Part shown: one piece after another, positions 10,077-20,629 of the stretch
How the letters are laid out: every line of letters starts with the position of its first letter
How positions within the stretch are numbered: the stretch's first letter is position 1
Assembly: GCA_037447655.1 (NCBI GenBank)
Contig: JBBHKE010001973.1
Coordinates: 64,001 to 115,000 of the forward strand
Origin: Zygnema cylindricum
Taxonomy: Eukaryota; Streptophyta; Zygnematophyceae; Zygnematales; Zygnemataceae
DNA: 51,000 bases
Direction: 5' to 3'
Translations under genes and position numbers: made by a program
The notes under the pieces: generated by a model
Told to the model about the DNA's origin: nothing
Database searches by the model: none
What the model saw: only the letters and a program-made list of their open reading frames with translations

Positions 10077-11165
10077 CTAGAGGTCTGATATACCTGGTGC
10101 CGCCGTACTGGCTGGTTGGAATCCCATGGCTTGTTCTTGTTCTTCCACCGTTGGCGTTGTCCACACTCCACGTTTGCTGTCAAATATCATTCCTGCCGCT
10201 CCCTTTCGATACGCATGGCTATTGGGGAAGGAAACCAATATTGGCAGTGCTCGCCGAGGTGCTCCTGGTTGGTTGCACTGGAAGAACGGGGGAAGATCAG
10301 CCTTAATTACGGGAGTAGCCATCCGCCCTGTCCCTAAAATTTGTCGCAGGGTAATCTGGGGATCTGTTTTGTGGTTCTGTAAGAGCTTGGTCAGGACTGA
10401 CAAAGATATCAAATTGGTCCAGTACGCCCGAACTTTGTGAGCCCTTGATCCCAGTTGAGCCGCATCGAAAAAAAGTGGAGCTCTTTGAATCTGTTTGACT
10501 TTATTCCAGCTATTTGCGACTTGTTTTCTCTTATCATCTCCCGGGTGGACATTCTCCAAAACGTACCCCACTGGTTGGTTTTGGGATTGCTGCAGCCAGG
10601 AAAGTAATTTGATCATCTGGAAGAAGGTTCGACTTCTGCTATCCTGATGTCCCTCGCCTTTCCCGGCTAGAGAGTATCCTTGACATGGCCATCCTGCAAT
10701 CACCAAATCTACCCGTTCCAGCATAGCGAGATGTGGCTTAAGGATATTGTCTATATTTTGCGGGACACATCGGTGCGATCTGCAGATGGCGGATACCGGA
10801 AGTTGCTGGGGATATAATTGGTGGAGTTGTTGGAGTCGGTATTCACTGACAGCCCGAGCATCCGGTGAAATTTCCACGGCCACATATGACTCCACTTTAT
10901 GCCCAACCTTAAAGACAGCTTCGAGGTCCGTGCTAATTCCAGAAAATAATGATAATATCCGGAGTCCTGAATCTGGGATAGATAATGACACCACTTGTCG
11001 ATTGAATTTTTGATTTTTGGGCGGAACTTCCGAAGATTCCAACCAAGGTTCTTTTTCCTTCACAAAAACAGCTGTCAAGGATTTGTCCACTTCCCGCCGA
11101 AGGTTTGTTATTTGTAATAGTCTGTTCTGGTATCCTTCTTCCCACCGCTCGGAAATAGGGAATTG
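10077..11165 (-). CDS. Retroelement-encoded C5 DNA methyltransferase domain (DNMT3/DRM-like)
   Basis: Transfers a methyl group from S-adenosylmethionine to cytosine C5. Counted from the GTG at 11090, motif I is LSLFSGIS (46-53), motif IV is GWPCQGYS with the catalytic Cys136, motif VI is LENV (178-181), motif VIII is SRAHKVRAYWTNL (215-227), and motif X begins TPTVEEQEQAMGF (312-324). The A-H-x-x-R-A-Y-W form of motif VIII and the spacing after motif I recall DNMT3/DRM enzymes more than DNMT1. No ADD, PWWP, BAH or UBA domain is present. The reading frame is open back to the TAG at 11166-11168, which separates it from protease in the same frame. A TAG at 10077-10079 interrupts motif X, and similarity continues past it to about 10010 (LLGQS). 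All other key residues are intact, and RT follows in frame. It may be expressed by readthrough or simply be decaying. Confidence 0.85.
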   Translation of the reverse strand, partial: QFPISERWEEGYQNRLLQITNLRREVDKSLTAVFVKEKEPWLESSEVPPKNQKFNRQVVSLSIPDSGLRILSLFSGISTDLEAVFKVGHKVESYVAVEISPDARAVSEYRLQQLHQLYPQQLPVSAICRSHRCVPQNIDNILKPHLAMLERVDLVIAGWPCQGYSLAGKGEGHQDSRSRTFFQMIKLLSWLQQSQNQPVGYVLENVHPGDDKRKQVANSWNKVKQIQRAPLFFDAAQLGSRAHKVRAYWTNLISLSVLTKLLQNHKTDPQITLRQILGTGRMATPVIKADLPPFFQCNQPGAPRRALPILVSFPNSHAYRKGAAGMIFDSKRGVWTTPTVEEQEQAMGFQPASTAAPGISDL

Positions 11166-12325
11166 CTATATTATGTCTGTGATATCGGTGGCGCTGGCGA
11201 GCAGTTCCGTGGGTGTGTGAGTAGCATAGACGCGATAACATCCTGCGACGGGAGCATTATCTTTCCCCCTATTCCATAGATCCAGAGGAACCACCACCTT
11301 GACTCCTTCGGGATCCTCAGGATCCCGAACAGTAAACTGCTCCTTCCACACACTTAATCCCATATTCACCCTTGTCCAGGTGGTCATTCCCAATAAAATC
11401 TCAAACTGCTTACCTTCCACCACCAGGAAGGGAAGCTGAATTCGGACCTTTTGACCTGCGTCGTCGGCGAACTCTATTAACATAGCTTTGATTATTCCGT
11501 GTACTGGTTGGCTCCCACTGCTAACAGTACTTAGGCAGATGTCACTGGGGAAGATTTCCGGTCGGAGTTCTTCAGGCATTTGCTGCTGAGCCGATGTGGT
11601 GATTAGATTTGGGAGTGCTCCTGTATCGACAACTGCGTCTTGATACCCGCCGTATCCGTTGAGTTTGAAATTCCCCGTCCGGTTGAGAATTAGCGCCACA
11701 GATAACGTTTTGTAGTCCCTATCCATCATAGGGGTCTTTGGGTCTGCTGACCAAAAAACGGATCTGGCCTGATCGGCCCGGTGTTTCTCCCCTCCTGAAT
11801 GGATTTCCTCTCCGAGGGCCTGGATGAGAACTTCCTCCGGCAAGTTATGGGAAGAGGCCAGTGTTTTCACGTGAGTAAGAGCGTAGGACATTAGATGCCT
11901 TACTAACATCACCGCTGGTTTGGAGGAAGGAGGTTGAATTTTTGGCGACGAACTGGAGGAATCTGTTGGTTCCCCTGGTTGATTCTTCTCCCCCCCCCCT
12001 GCTTCCTCAAATTCTGGGTCGAATTCTGGCACGGGCGGTGTTTCTGGCTTGTTATCCTCCGGGCGTTCCGCCAAATATTTTTTGAACCAGTCTTGGTTGT
12101 CACGCGTCTCTTCCTCCTTTGCTCGTTCCTCCATGTTCCTTGTTTTGGTTATCCTGTAATTTTCGAATCTCGGAGGTAGTTTTGTTGCGGCTCGTGGAGG
12201 TGGGTTTGTAGATTTGATTCCGAAACCTATGTCGTCGTTCAGGATGACGGCCCTGGGGGTGATGGACAGAGGTCCAGTAGCGTTCCTGTTAAGGTCGCGT
12301 GGAGCGAGCTTTTGCCTGTCCCTTC
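11166..12325 (-). pseudogene. Gypsy Gag C-terminal region and aspartic protease
   Basis: One open frame of about 386 codons belongs to the gypsy element; the first 20 codons of the longer open frame lie in the copia B LTR and are spurious. It holds an acidic, Pro/Ser-rich linker (12000-12120), then a retropepsin-like fold: AVVDTGALPNLIT with the catalytic DTG at 11619-11627, and a later hydrophobic strand with EILLGMTTW near 11390. Retropepsins cleave the polyprotein and act as dimers. The frame ends at a TAG (11166-11168) followed in frame by the methyltransferase. The upstream half of the same frame resumes at 18096 beyond the copia B insertion, so the gene is split. Confidence 0.75.
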
Positions 12326-13165
12326 TGTTGTTTTGGAAAGCTTTAGTCCTCTCTATGCCTCGAGTGTGAGGGAGAGAGAGTTTCACGAATTAGCATATGT
12401 TTGGTTGTAAGTTCGTTTCATTACACACCAGAATTGATGTTCCACTAGATCGGTAGGGAGTACACCTTTGTATACACTCCCGAGACACAAGTCACTACAA
12501 GAAAGAGAACACTCCAGAATATCCGATTGTTTGTGCATATATACACTTGAGGACAAAATGGCACATGGAGATTTGTCTACGGTGCCGAATGTGATATGTA
12601 CGCGGCTGAGGGAGACCGCCGACAAATATTGGTCCGTGTGAGCCACATACACGACAAATGACGTGGCATATAGAATCCTACTCCTTTGTAAATATCTAGT
12701 TAAGTAGATTTTTGTCTTTGTGTGGTTAGTTGATTAGTAAAGGAATCTTTTTGTATGACGTACCTTGTTCGGTTCGAGCCGCAGGTATTTATTGTACAGC
12801 TGGTATGCCTCAGTACGTTCAGCAGCATAGGCTTCGGTGTATATTAGTAGGACTTAGATAACTTTGAAGGTATGAACATTTTGTAGTCAAAAACTGTACA
12901 GCCTGTTTTTGGCATTTTCATCTGTGGATATCTCACAGATCTGTTAGCAGAATTACTTGTAAGTTTGTGTGTATGTTCATCTTGATATTATCTACACTAT
13001 GATAGATTTTCAGAGCTATTGTGTCTTTGGTTTGGGTTTTATCAACTGTTTAAGTTGCTGTTTTTCAGACCGGTTTTTGTGAAAGTTTCTTGTTTGGTTT
13101 GGTTCCGAGATGACTACACCGGCATCCTCATCGTCTTCGGTTCCGGCTGTTGTCTCAGAACAACA
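12326..13165 (+). repeat. Copia B 5' LTR
   Basis: Starts TGTTGTTTTGG and ends CAACA, 840 bp, matching 17251-18090. The last 56 bp contain the gag start codon at 13110, so the first 18 codons of gag are LTR-encoded and are repeated, without function, at the 3' LTR. Confidence 0.95.
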
Positions 13166-13901
13166 GGTCACGGGCCCGCCTTCACGAATTCCAGTTTTTG
13201 ATGGGAGAGAATATCTGTATTGGGCAGATCTTGTAAGGTCGTATTTTGTACAAGTAAAGCTTTTTGATGTTGTTAATGGATTTATGGTAGAAACTGATGT
13301 AACCTATGATCAAAAGAATGAGCAGGCTCTTCATTTGATAAAATTAATGATATCTAAGGAGCTGCATATGACATAAATTCAGGCTTCTAAAGCATCAGAG
13401 ATATGGGATGCTTTGAAAAAGACATATTCTAGGGCTAATGCACAACATGAGATTATAACTGCTGGACAGATCTGGGAATATAAGTATACACGCGGAAGAA
13501 TGGCAGAATATTGCAATAAATTCAGACTTCTAGTTGCTGAAAATGCATGTTCAGGTGGTTCATTTCCTGAGTATCACCAATCAATGATTTTTGTGAGGGG
13601 GCTTCCTAGTGAGTATAAAGGTGCCTATGATGAACTGAAAAAATTGGATAAGACATAGTGGAATCTAGCTACAGCTATAGAGTATGTGCTAGAAGAAGAA
13701 GCGAAACAGCTGGCATTTAATTCTGGAAAGCCAGCTGTAGCTTACAATGCTCAGTTTTAGAGAGATAATAGATTTCAAGGAAATCAGTCCTTTTAGCAAT
13801 ATGAACGGTGTGTCTATTGCTATAATAATGGTCATTTGTACAAGTTTTGTCCTTTGTATATAAAAGCGTGTGAAACAGGTTCTTATCGCAAAGGATAGAA
13901 G
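13110..13901 (+). pseudogene. Copia B gag
   Basis: Nucleocapsid/capsid gene of the copia element. It starts inside the 5' LTR with an Ala/Ser-rich leader, passes through the primer-binding site (coding QQVTGPPSR) and continues into a UBN2/retrotran_gag-type region (FDGREYLYWADLV, IWEYKYTRGRMAEYCNKF, MIFVRGLPSEYK). A CCHC zinc knuckle, C-V-Y-C-x4-H-x4-C, lies near 13809-13852. Stops at 13374, 13656, 13758 and 13794 interrupt one frame, while the codons between them read through cleanly. A small number of mutations therefore inactivated an otherwise well-preserved gene. Confidence 0.85.
13166..13180 (+). promoter_or_regulatory. Copia B primer-binding site (half-tRNA-iMet type, diverged)
   Basis: Immediately after the LTR the sequence GGTCACGGGCCCGCC aligns with GGTTATGGGCCCACC, the complement of the initiator tRNA-Met anticodon arm, with three transitions. 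The families A and C in this window have the unmutated form at the same place. Confidence 0.55.
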
Positions 13902-14216
13902 GTGAGAGGAGCTCCATTTACACTGAAACCTCCGAGCAAAACCGCAGCTTTTTCAGCGGAGGAAGAGGAGCCGGTGAAGGAGATGGAGAAGGAGAAATCA
14001 GAGGTTGTTAGTTTTCCTAAAACTGATGACACCGAGTTCTTTGCTATGGCAAAGATGATGGAGGGAGAGAAAGATCTCGGGTGGATTATGGACTCCGGAA
14101 GTACTTCCCACATGTGTTGGAACAAATCGTATTTCAAGGATATGACACCTATCCCTACTCGTCAAATCTTTAATGCTTGTGGTGCCACGGTGGAAGCTAA
14201 TGCTAAGGGAGCATAG
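13902..14216 (+). pseudogene. Copia B aspartic protease
   Basis: Continues the gag frame. The catalytic motif appears as WIMDSGSTSHMC near 14083-14118, with the Asp-Ser-Gly triad intact. An acidic stretch (EEEEPVKEMEKEK) precedes it. The frame ends at a TAG at 14214-14216, and the integrase resumes in another frame at 14258. A short deletion or insertion in between probably broke the polyprotein. Confidence 0.8.
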
Positions 14217-14257
14217 ATCTGAATTGTGAGATAGATGGCAAAGCTGTAAAAAGAACT

Positions 14258-15385
14258 TTGCATGATGTGTTATATGTGCCTAAATTTAAGAAAAAATTGT
14301 TTTCTACCTCAGTTGCAAAAAGTAAAGGTTTTGATGTTCTTCAGAACAAAGGCAAAAAGATAGTAAGCAAAGATGGGAGAGTAGCCTTAGTGGGAACTAG
14401 AGGCCCAAACATGTTGTATCGGATGAACCTGGTTAATAAAGTTGATTTTGTGTACTCTAGTGTCATTTCTAAAAATGTTTTGTGGCATAAAAGGCTTGGG
14501 CATGTTCATAATGAGAGGCTTGAAAAGATGGTGAAGACTAATATGATAGATGGTGTCAAGCTTGGTGAAAAGGAATCCCATGTTTGTGATGGTTGTGCTC
14601 TAGGAAAGCTTCATAAGCTTCCCATACCACAGACTTTAGATTATCGAGCAAAGGATCTTCTCGGCCTTATCCACTCGGATGTATGGGGACAGGCCAAAGT
14701 TCCTTCCCTTGGTGGAAGGAAATACCTTGTTACATTCACTGATGACCACCCACCTTTCAGCCGAGTGTACTTTATGAAAGAGAAGAGCGAGGTCTTCACA
14801 CATTTCAAGCATTTCCGGATCTGGGCGGAGAAACTTCACGGAAAATCGATCCTTGCTTTGCGATCTGACAACGGCGGAGAGTATGTATCAAATGCCTTTG
14901 CTGAATACTTGAAAGAAAATGGAATTTCTCATGATTTTACTGTTCCTTACACTCCGGAACAGAATGGTGTGGCTGAAAGACTCAATAGGACCTTGACTGA
15001 ATGTGCTATGTCTATGATGATTGATAAAGGTGTAGATTCAAAATTTTGGGGAGAAGCTTTTCAGTGTGCTTCTTACATTAGAAATAGAATAAAAACTAGA
15101 TCTGTGAAGGATAAAACACCTTATGAAATGTGGACAGGAAGAAAGCCGAATGTTAGTCACTTTAGAGTATTTGGAAGTAAGTGTTTTATGTTGGATAACC
15201 TTCCAAATTGGAAATTAAGTCCAAAATCTATACTTGGGATATTTTTGGGCTATGATGATGAGTCCGTAGGATATAGAGTGTATAATCCTCAGAAAAATAC
15301 AATTCAGATTGCTAGGAATATTCAAATCAAAGAAGAAAGTCAATCTGTTGATGTTTTTAGCATGAATGAGGCGGAAAAGGCATAA
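14258..15385 (+). pseudogene. Copia B integrase
   Basis: 375 codons without interruption. It shows the GAG-pre-integrase zinc-binding region (LWHKRLGHVHNERL ... CDGCALGK), then the catalytic core with HSDVWGQ (first Asp), LRSDNGGEY (second Asp) and PEQNGVAERLNRT (Glu), so the DDE triad is complete. The C-terminal part includes the copia-typical YEMWTGRKPNVSHFRVFGSKCF. It ends at a TAA (15383-15385) with the RT frame directly in phase behind it, so one nonsense mutation separates integrase from RT. The domain itself appears intact. Confidence 0.9.
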
Positions 15386-15388
15386 AAA

Positions 15389-17203
15389 TTGCAGGAATAT
15401 GTCATCCTTGAGCAGATTCCTTTCAAGCAAACAACGGTTTCTTCATCTATATGTGAACTACCACATGTTTTGGGGCTGCCTGATCCACCTACTATTGCAA
15501 CTACTACAGGACCACCTCCTCCTCCTCCTCTTCCTCCAAGACTGCGTCAAGGACCAACAATTCTCGCTTCAGATTTTCCGGGGGGAAGAAGACAAAGCAG
15601 CCGGCTAAGACGTGACCGAGTGGATCATGCTTATGCTGCAATCACAGGGGAGCCTCTTACCATTCAAGAAGCTTTCTCCGTTCCGGAAAAAGATCTGTGG
15701 ATTGCTGCGGGGAATGACGAGATAAAGTCAATTATGAAGGCTCAAACTTGGGAGCTTGTGGAACTTCCACCGGATCGAAAAGCGATTGGTTGTAAGTGGG
15801 TATTCAAGTTAAAGCTGAATCCCGATAATACCATTGAGAGATATAAGGCCAGGCTTGTTGCTAAGGGGTATAGCCAGAAAGAGGGCATTGATTATGAAGA
15901 GACGTTCTCACCTGTAGTTCGTTTTCCTACTGTTAGGATTCTCTTATCTTTAGCAGCAATAGAGGATATGGAATTGCATCAAATGGATGTGAAGACAACT
16001 TTCTTGCATGGGGATTTGGAGGAAGTTATATATATGAAGCAACCAGAGGGATATGTAGAAAAAGGGAAAGAAAATCTGGTTTGTAAATTGTTGAAGTCCC
16101 TTTATGGTCTGAAGCAGGCTCCACGACAGTGGAACCTAAAACTGGATGAATTTTTGACAAATCTTGGCTTTACTAGAATCGGTTCAGATCATTCAGTTTA
16201 TGTAATGGAAGGGGAAGATGGAGTGATATATATTGCTGTTGATGTTGATGATTTGTTGTTGCTAAGCAAATCCATTAATGAAATTAACAAAATAAAAACA
16301 GCTCTAAATTCCTGGTTCGAAATGAAAGATTTAGGGGAGGCTAAGTATATTTTGGGAATTCAGGTAGAAAGGGATAGAAAACAAAGACTAATTTATTTGA
16401 CACAGAAAGAAGCCATTGGAAACATGCTTGAAAGGTTCGGCATGTCAGAGGCAAAGGGAAGTGCTACTCCCATGGAGTTCAGACAGAAAGTAGAAGGGAA
16501 AGAATTAGATGGTGGTGTTGTGATTGATGACTCTTTGGAGTCAGGGGAGGCAGATTTTATGTCCTCCATTCCCTACAGGCAGATAGTCGGAAGCCTCATA
16601 TACATCATGAACTGTACCCGTCCGGATATTGCAGCAGCTGTAGGAGCCTTAAGCCGAAGTTTGCAAAATCCAAAGAAGTCAGACTGGGAGGCGGCAAAGA
16701 GAGTTCTTCGATACCTTGCAGGAACTCGAAACCTCCGACTCTCTCTCGGTGGAGAGGAAGTAACAATTCAGACATGGAGCAATGCGAGCTATGGAGATAT
16801 GCCAAGCCGACGCTCTACTAGTGGATACATTGTGAAGATTGGAAGTGGGACATGCTGCTGGAGCAGCAAACTTCAGAAGGTGACAACTCAGTCTACTATG
16901 GAGGCTGAGTACATGGCGGCTAGCGCAGCCGTCAAAGAGCTACTTTGGGTAAAGTCTCTCCTTCAAGAGCTTTTGTTTATGCAATCAGGACCTCAAGTAG
17001 TGTGGTGTGACAATCAGGCTGCCATTGCTATTGCATCTAACCCTAGCCATCACTTTAAGAGCAAACACATTGATATCAAGCTACACTTTGTGAAAGAGAA
17101 GGTTATGGGAAGAGTTATGAAACTCCGTTATTTACCAGATGAGGAGATGGTTGCTGACATGATGACTAAACCCTTGCCTGCACCTAAATTAAAGTTTTGC
17201 TGA
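15389..17203 (+). pseudogene. Copia B reverse transcriptase and RNase H
   Basis: 604 codons, open throughout. A proline-rich linker (15500-15540) is followed by [68 protein letters not shown], then the polymerase box. That box reads DVDD at 16241-16252 where YVDD is expected; the Tyr has become Asp, which should impair catalysis. RNase H follows (TWSNASYGD, STMEAEYMA, CDNQAAIAIA, SKHIDIKLHF). The end is normal, and a polypurine tract and the 3' LTR follow. The gene ranks as the best-preserved pol in the window. Confidence 0.92.
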
Positions 17204-17250
17204 GAGGCATGTGGCTTAAGTGGCTAGAAGAGTCTAAAGCTTTAGGGGAG

Positions 17251-18090
17251 TGTTGTTTTGGAAAGCTTTAATCCTCTCTATGCCTCGAGTGTGAGGGAGA
17301 GAGAGTTTCACGAATTAGCATATGTTTGGTTGTAAGTTCGTTTCATTACACACCAGAATTGATGTTCCTCTAGATCGGTAGGGAGTACACCTTTGTATAC
17401 ACTCCCGAGACACAAGTCACTACAAGAAAGAGGACACTCCAGAATATCTGATTGTTTGTGCATATATACACTTGAGGACAAAATGGCACATGGAGATTTG
17501 TCTACGGTGCCGAATGTGATATGTACGCGGCTGAGGGAGACCGCCGACAAATATTGGTCCGTGTGAGCCACATACACGACAAATGACGTGGCATATAGAA
17601 TCCTACTCCTTTGTAAATATATAGTTAAGTAGATTTTTGTCTTTGTGTGGTTAGTTGATTAGTAAAGGAATCTTTTTGTATGACGTACCTTGTTCGGTTC
17701 AAGCCGCAGGTATTTATTGTACGGCTGGTATGCCTCCGTACGTTCAGCAGCATAGGCTTCGGTGTATATTAGTAGGACTTAGATAACTTTGAAGGTATGA
17801 ACATTTTGTAGTCAAAAACTGTACAGCCTGTTTTTGGCATTTTTATCTGTGGATATCTCACATATCTGTTAGCAGAATTACTTGTAATTTTGTTTGTATG
17901 TTCATCTTGATATTATCTACACTGTGATAGATTTTCAGAGATATTGTGTCTTTGGTTTGGGTTTTATCAACTGTTGAAGTTGTTGTTTTTCAGACCGGTT
18001 TTTGTGAAAGTTTCTTGCTTGGTTTGGTTCCGAGATGACTACACCGGCATCCTCATCGTCTTCGGTTCCGGCTGTTGTCTCAGAACAACA
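17251..18090 (+). repeat. Copia B 3' LTR
   Basis: 840 bp, preceded by the purine tract aggggag at 17244-17250 and followed by the target duplication ccttc. It matches the 5' LTR with 17 substitutions by my count. Confidence 0.95.
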
Positions 18091-18095
18091 CCTTC

Positions 18096-20625
18096 GTTGC
18101 GCCAAGGTTGAGTTGCGGTGCGGCCTGCGATTGTCCCCCACACCGACATTCCAGGCTCGCGAAAGGAAGGTTCGTCCGTGATGTGCTTTCGGAGGTTCCA
18201 TGTCCCATCCCATCACCTCGTGATCGTCTTCGCCCGCTGTGGTTTCCTCTTCAAGCTCCGCCAGCTTTTGTAGTAGCTCGTGCTTTCTCCGATGGAGTTT
18301 CTGGGCGGCCGTCAGAGCGAGAGTCCTGGAGGGCGATCCTAATCGCAGTGCTGCCAATTCTGCAGCCATGGCTGCCATTTGCTAGCTCTGCTGTTGGATG
18401 ATAACCTACGGGGTTAATCGGGCTTGACCTGTTGGCTATCGTTCTGGTTTTTCCAGGGTGCGGCGTCCCAAAGGGTAAAGAAGCTGCAGCGGGAGAGGAT
18501 TCACGACCGTTTCACCTTCTCTGGTGAACAGTGCATATTCCATCATCTCTTTAGGAACTCCATTCTTTCGGAAGCACTGCCCTTCCTTGTGACCCATGAA
18601 GCTGCAAGCCTCTTACTTGGAGCCTTCGGTGGTATATTTGCCCCGGAATTCATTTGAGATTTGGGCGTCATCAAATGTTGGAAGTTTTATGTGTCGCAAT
18701 TGGGCTTGCGACATCTTTGCAGTCTCAGCTCGTGGCGTCAGCCGGTAATTGTCTTTGTTCAACAGTGTTTTATCGTCTGACCCTCCTCCTTGCTTCTTTT
18801 TTTGCTGCCTCCTTGTCCTTTCAGCTCTCTCCTTCTCCCATTCTTTCTGCTTTAGAGCTAATTCCGGTTTGAGCTTCCGAGGGCATCGCTTCCATCCATG
18901 ACCTGTTTGTTGACAGTTTAAATAGTTATAGAGGAAGACACGGTCATCGGCCCCCATGGCAGGTTCGGATCCGCTATCCACCCCCTGTTTCCCTTTGAGC
19001 TTCCGCAAGGCTAAGAGTTCGGCCGACTCTTCATGTTCGGGAGGCATTTCTTCGGCAAATGTTGCAAAGTTCCCTCGGGTTTTCCCGATTACCGCTTTTT
19101 CCTAGGCCTCGCGGTGGACAAAGTGATCATAAAGCTTCATGGCAGCGAGAGAGATTTCTTTGGCGGTGGGATTGACGTCCTGGATGGCCTGTCCAGCAAT
19201 CGAATTATCGAGGGCGGCCTGCCCCGTCGGTCCGAACAAATTTCGGACGGCGATGAAATATTTGGTTGCCATGGCCGGAAGATCAATGGTTGAGAGTTTG
19301 GTCTTTTGACAGAGGCTGGACAATCTGTTAAAAAGAGTCTGGGGTGTTTCACTCTTTTGGCAACGGAATTCCGTGAATTCCTTGATAGCAGATTCATTCC
19401 TCTCGGTGTAAAGGAGTCTCCAGGCATTCAAAAGAGTGGTACAGGGGGTTGGTTCTGCAACCATCCGAGTGGTTGCTTTGGCCTCCTGGATGGCCTGAAG
19501 CTGAGCGACTTAGGTTCGTCCCTGTGCCTGCAGTTTCATGTCCTCTGTGAAGAGGGCGGTGACAAGAGCGGCTGTAGCGGCAGCCAAGTCTGCTAACGCC
19601 CGCAAAACTGCCTCATTAAGGAGAGGGTCTGATATTTTGAGGTTGGGAGCCATCAGAAGAGGTTGTCGCTCCTTATAGTCTGCCAAAGCTCCACCAGCAA
19701 GATAGTTCACCATCATGGGGAAAAGTGTCGTCTCGAAGTCATCCGGAATGGCTTCGCCCCTGTATTTGTTGATTTCAGATTGGGTGAACGACTTCCACAA
19801 CAATTTGGAATCAAAGAAAGCGATTCCCGAGCTATCTCCTGTAAAGATCCTTGCGTCCCCCATTTCTTTTTCCTCCTCTACAAGGTTGGTGAACTGAGAA
19901 GAGGATGTTCCGGTTGGGCTGACAAACTGAACATGTGAAATTACCCCAGGATCCGCTTAGGTTGGCTCGGAGCCTCCTCCTTCTTCAGTAGATGGAGCTG
20001 CTTGACAAGAGATGGCACTCCCCCCCACTGAGGAAGCTCTGGTTACTGGTGGGATTGTGAGATGACCTCTATCTCCTTGGAGTTGGTCCTTGGGAAACGA
20101 GGAGCTTATCACCTTGGGAAAAGCGGCCCGAAGTCCGGCTCCTTTATACCCAGGAGAGGCCCTTTCCTCCCGGCGATCTGTTTCCACCGAGGGAATGGGG
20201 AGAATAGGTTTAATCACCGGTGGTCCTTGAGGGATTGGTAGAGAAGGGTAAGGAGATGAATGAGGACTACGAGGGAAAGGTGTTTGTCTCCGTGTACGCC
20301 TTTTGGAGGTTTCTGGTGGAGGAGTTCCTTCGTTGGAATCAAGGGAACGTCGGTGGGGAGGAAAGTAGGCAAGAACGTCGTACTTGTAGGGTAAGACATC
20401 TGGTCCTGGTGACCCACGGACTGCAGCGGCCGGAGAAACAGAAGGCGAAGGAGATGATGCCGAAGGAGGAGATGGAGGAGGAGTGGAAAGCCCAAGGGAG
20501 ATGTGTTGTCTCTGGTCGGGTTGTAATAATAACACGGTCTCCTTAGTTGAAGATCCAGCCACTGAGACAACAGTCAGGCGCTTAGCGGAGGCAACTACAA
20601 CATTATCCGGTAAATCCGCACCCAT
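18096..20625 (-). pseudogene. Gypsy Gag: capsid, zinc knuckle and coiled coil
   Basis: Four in-frame pieces separated by stops. The N-terminal piece (19957-20625) is rich in Pro, Ser and Arg. The pieces at 19510-19863 and 19102-19464 look like a retrotransposon capsid, with a helical LLNAWRLLYTERN ... ETPQTLFNRLSSLCQ pattern. At 18613-19047 there is a CCHC-like knuckle, NCQQTGHGWKRCP, whose first Cys is Tyr, followed by a highly basic stretch. The last piece, 18096-18378, is a predicted coiled coil (AAELAALRL, KHELLQKLAELEEE). All share the frame that continues as protease at 12325 across the copia B insertion. Gag would form the virus-like particle and bind RNA. Assignment of the capsid part is from general pattern only. 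Confidence 0.7.
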
Positions 20626-20629
20626 CCCC

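Larger units (their letters stand above)
12326..18090 (+). mobile_element. Complete Ty1/copia element, family B, inserted in the gypsy gene
   Basis: Two 840-bp LTRs flank gag, protease, integrase, RT and RNase H in copia order. The 5-bp sequence ccttc at 12321-12325 and 18091-18095 is a perfect target-site duplication. By eye I count 17 substitutions and no length change between the LTRs (about 2 percent), so this is the youngest dateable insertion in the window. The internal region has a few stops, one frame change, and an altered RT active site. It interrupts the gypsy polyprotein between its Gag coiled coil and protease, which shows that the gypsy element was there first. Confidence 0.95.

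Noticed and set aside
10031-10440. Plus-strand open frames of 73-104 codons over the methyltransferase
   Set aside because: They are shadows of the minus-strand methyltransferase, which has clear motifs. The plus-strand frames have none.
12383-12652. Minus-strand frame of 89 codons, nearly identical to 17308-17577
   Set aside because: Both lie inside the copia B LTRs at the same offset, and the repetition comes from the LTR pair. No retroelement protein is expected there.
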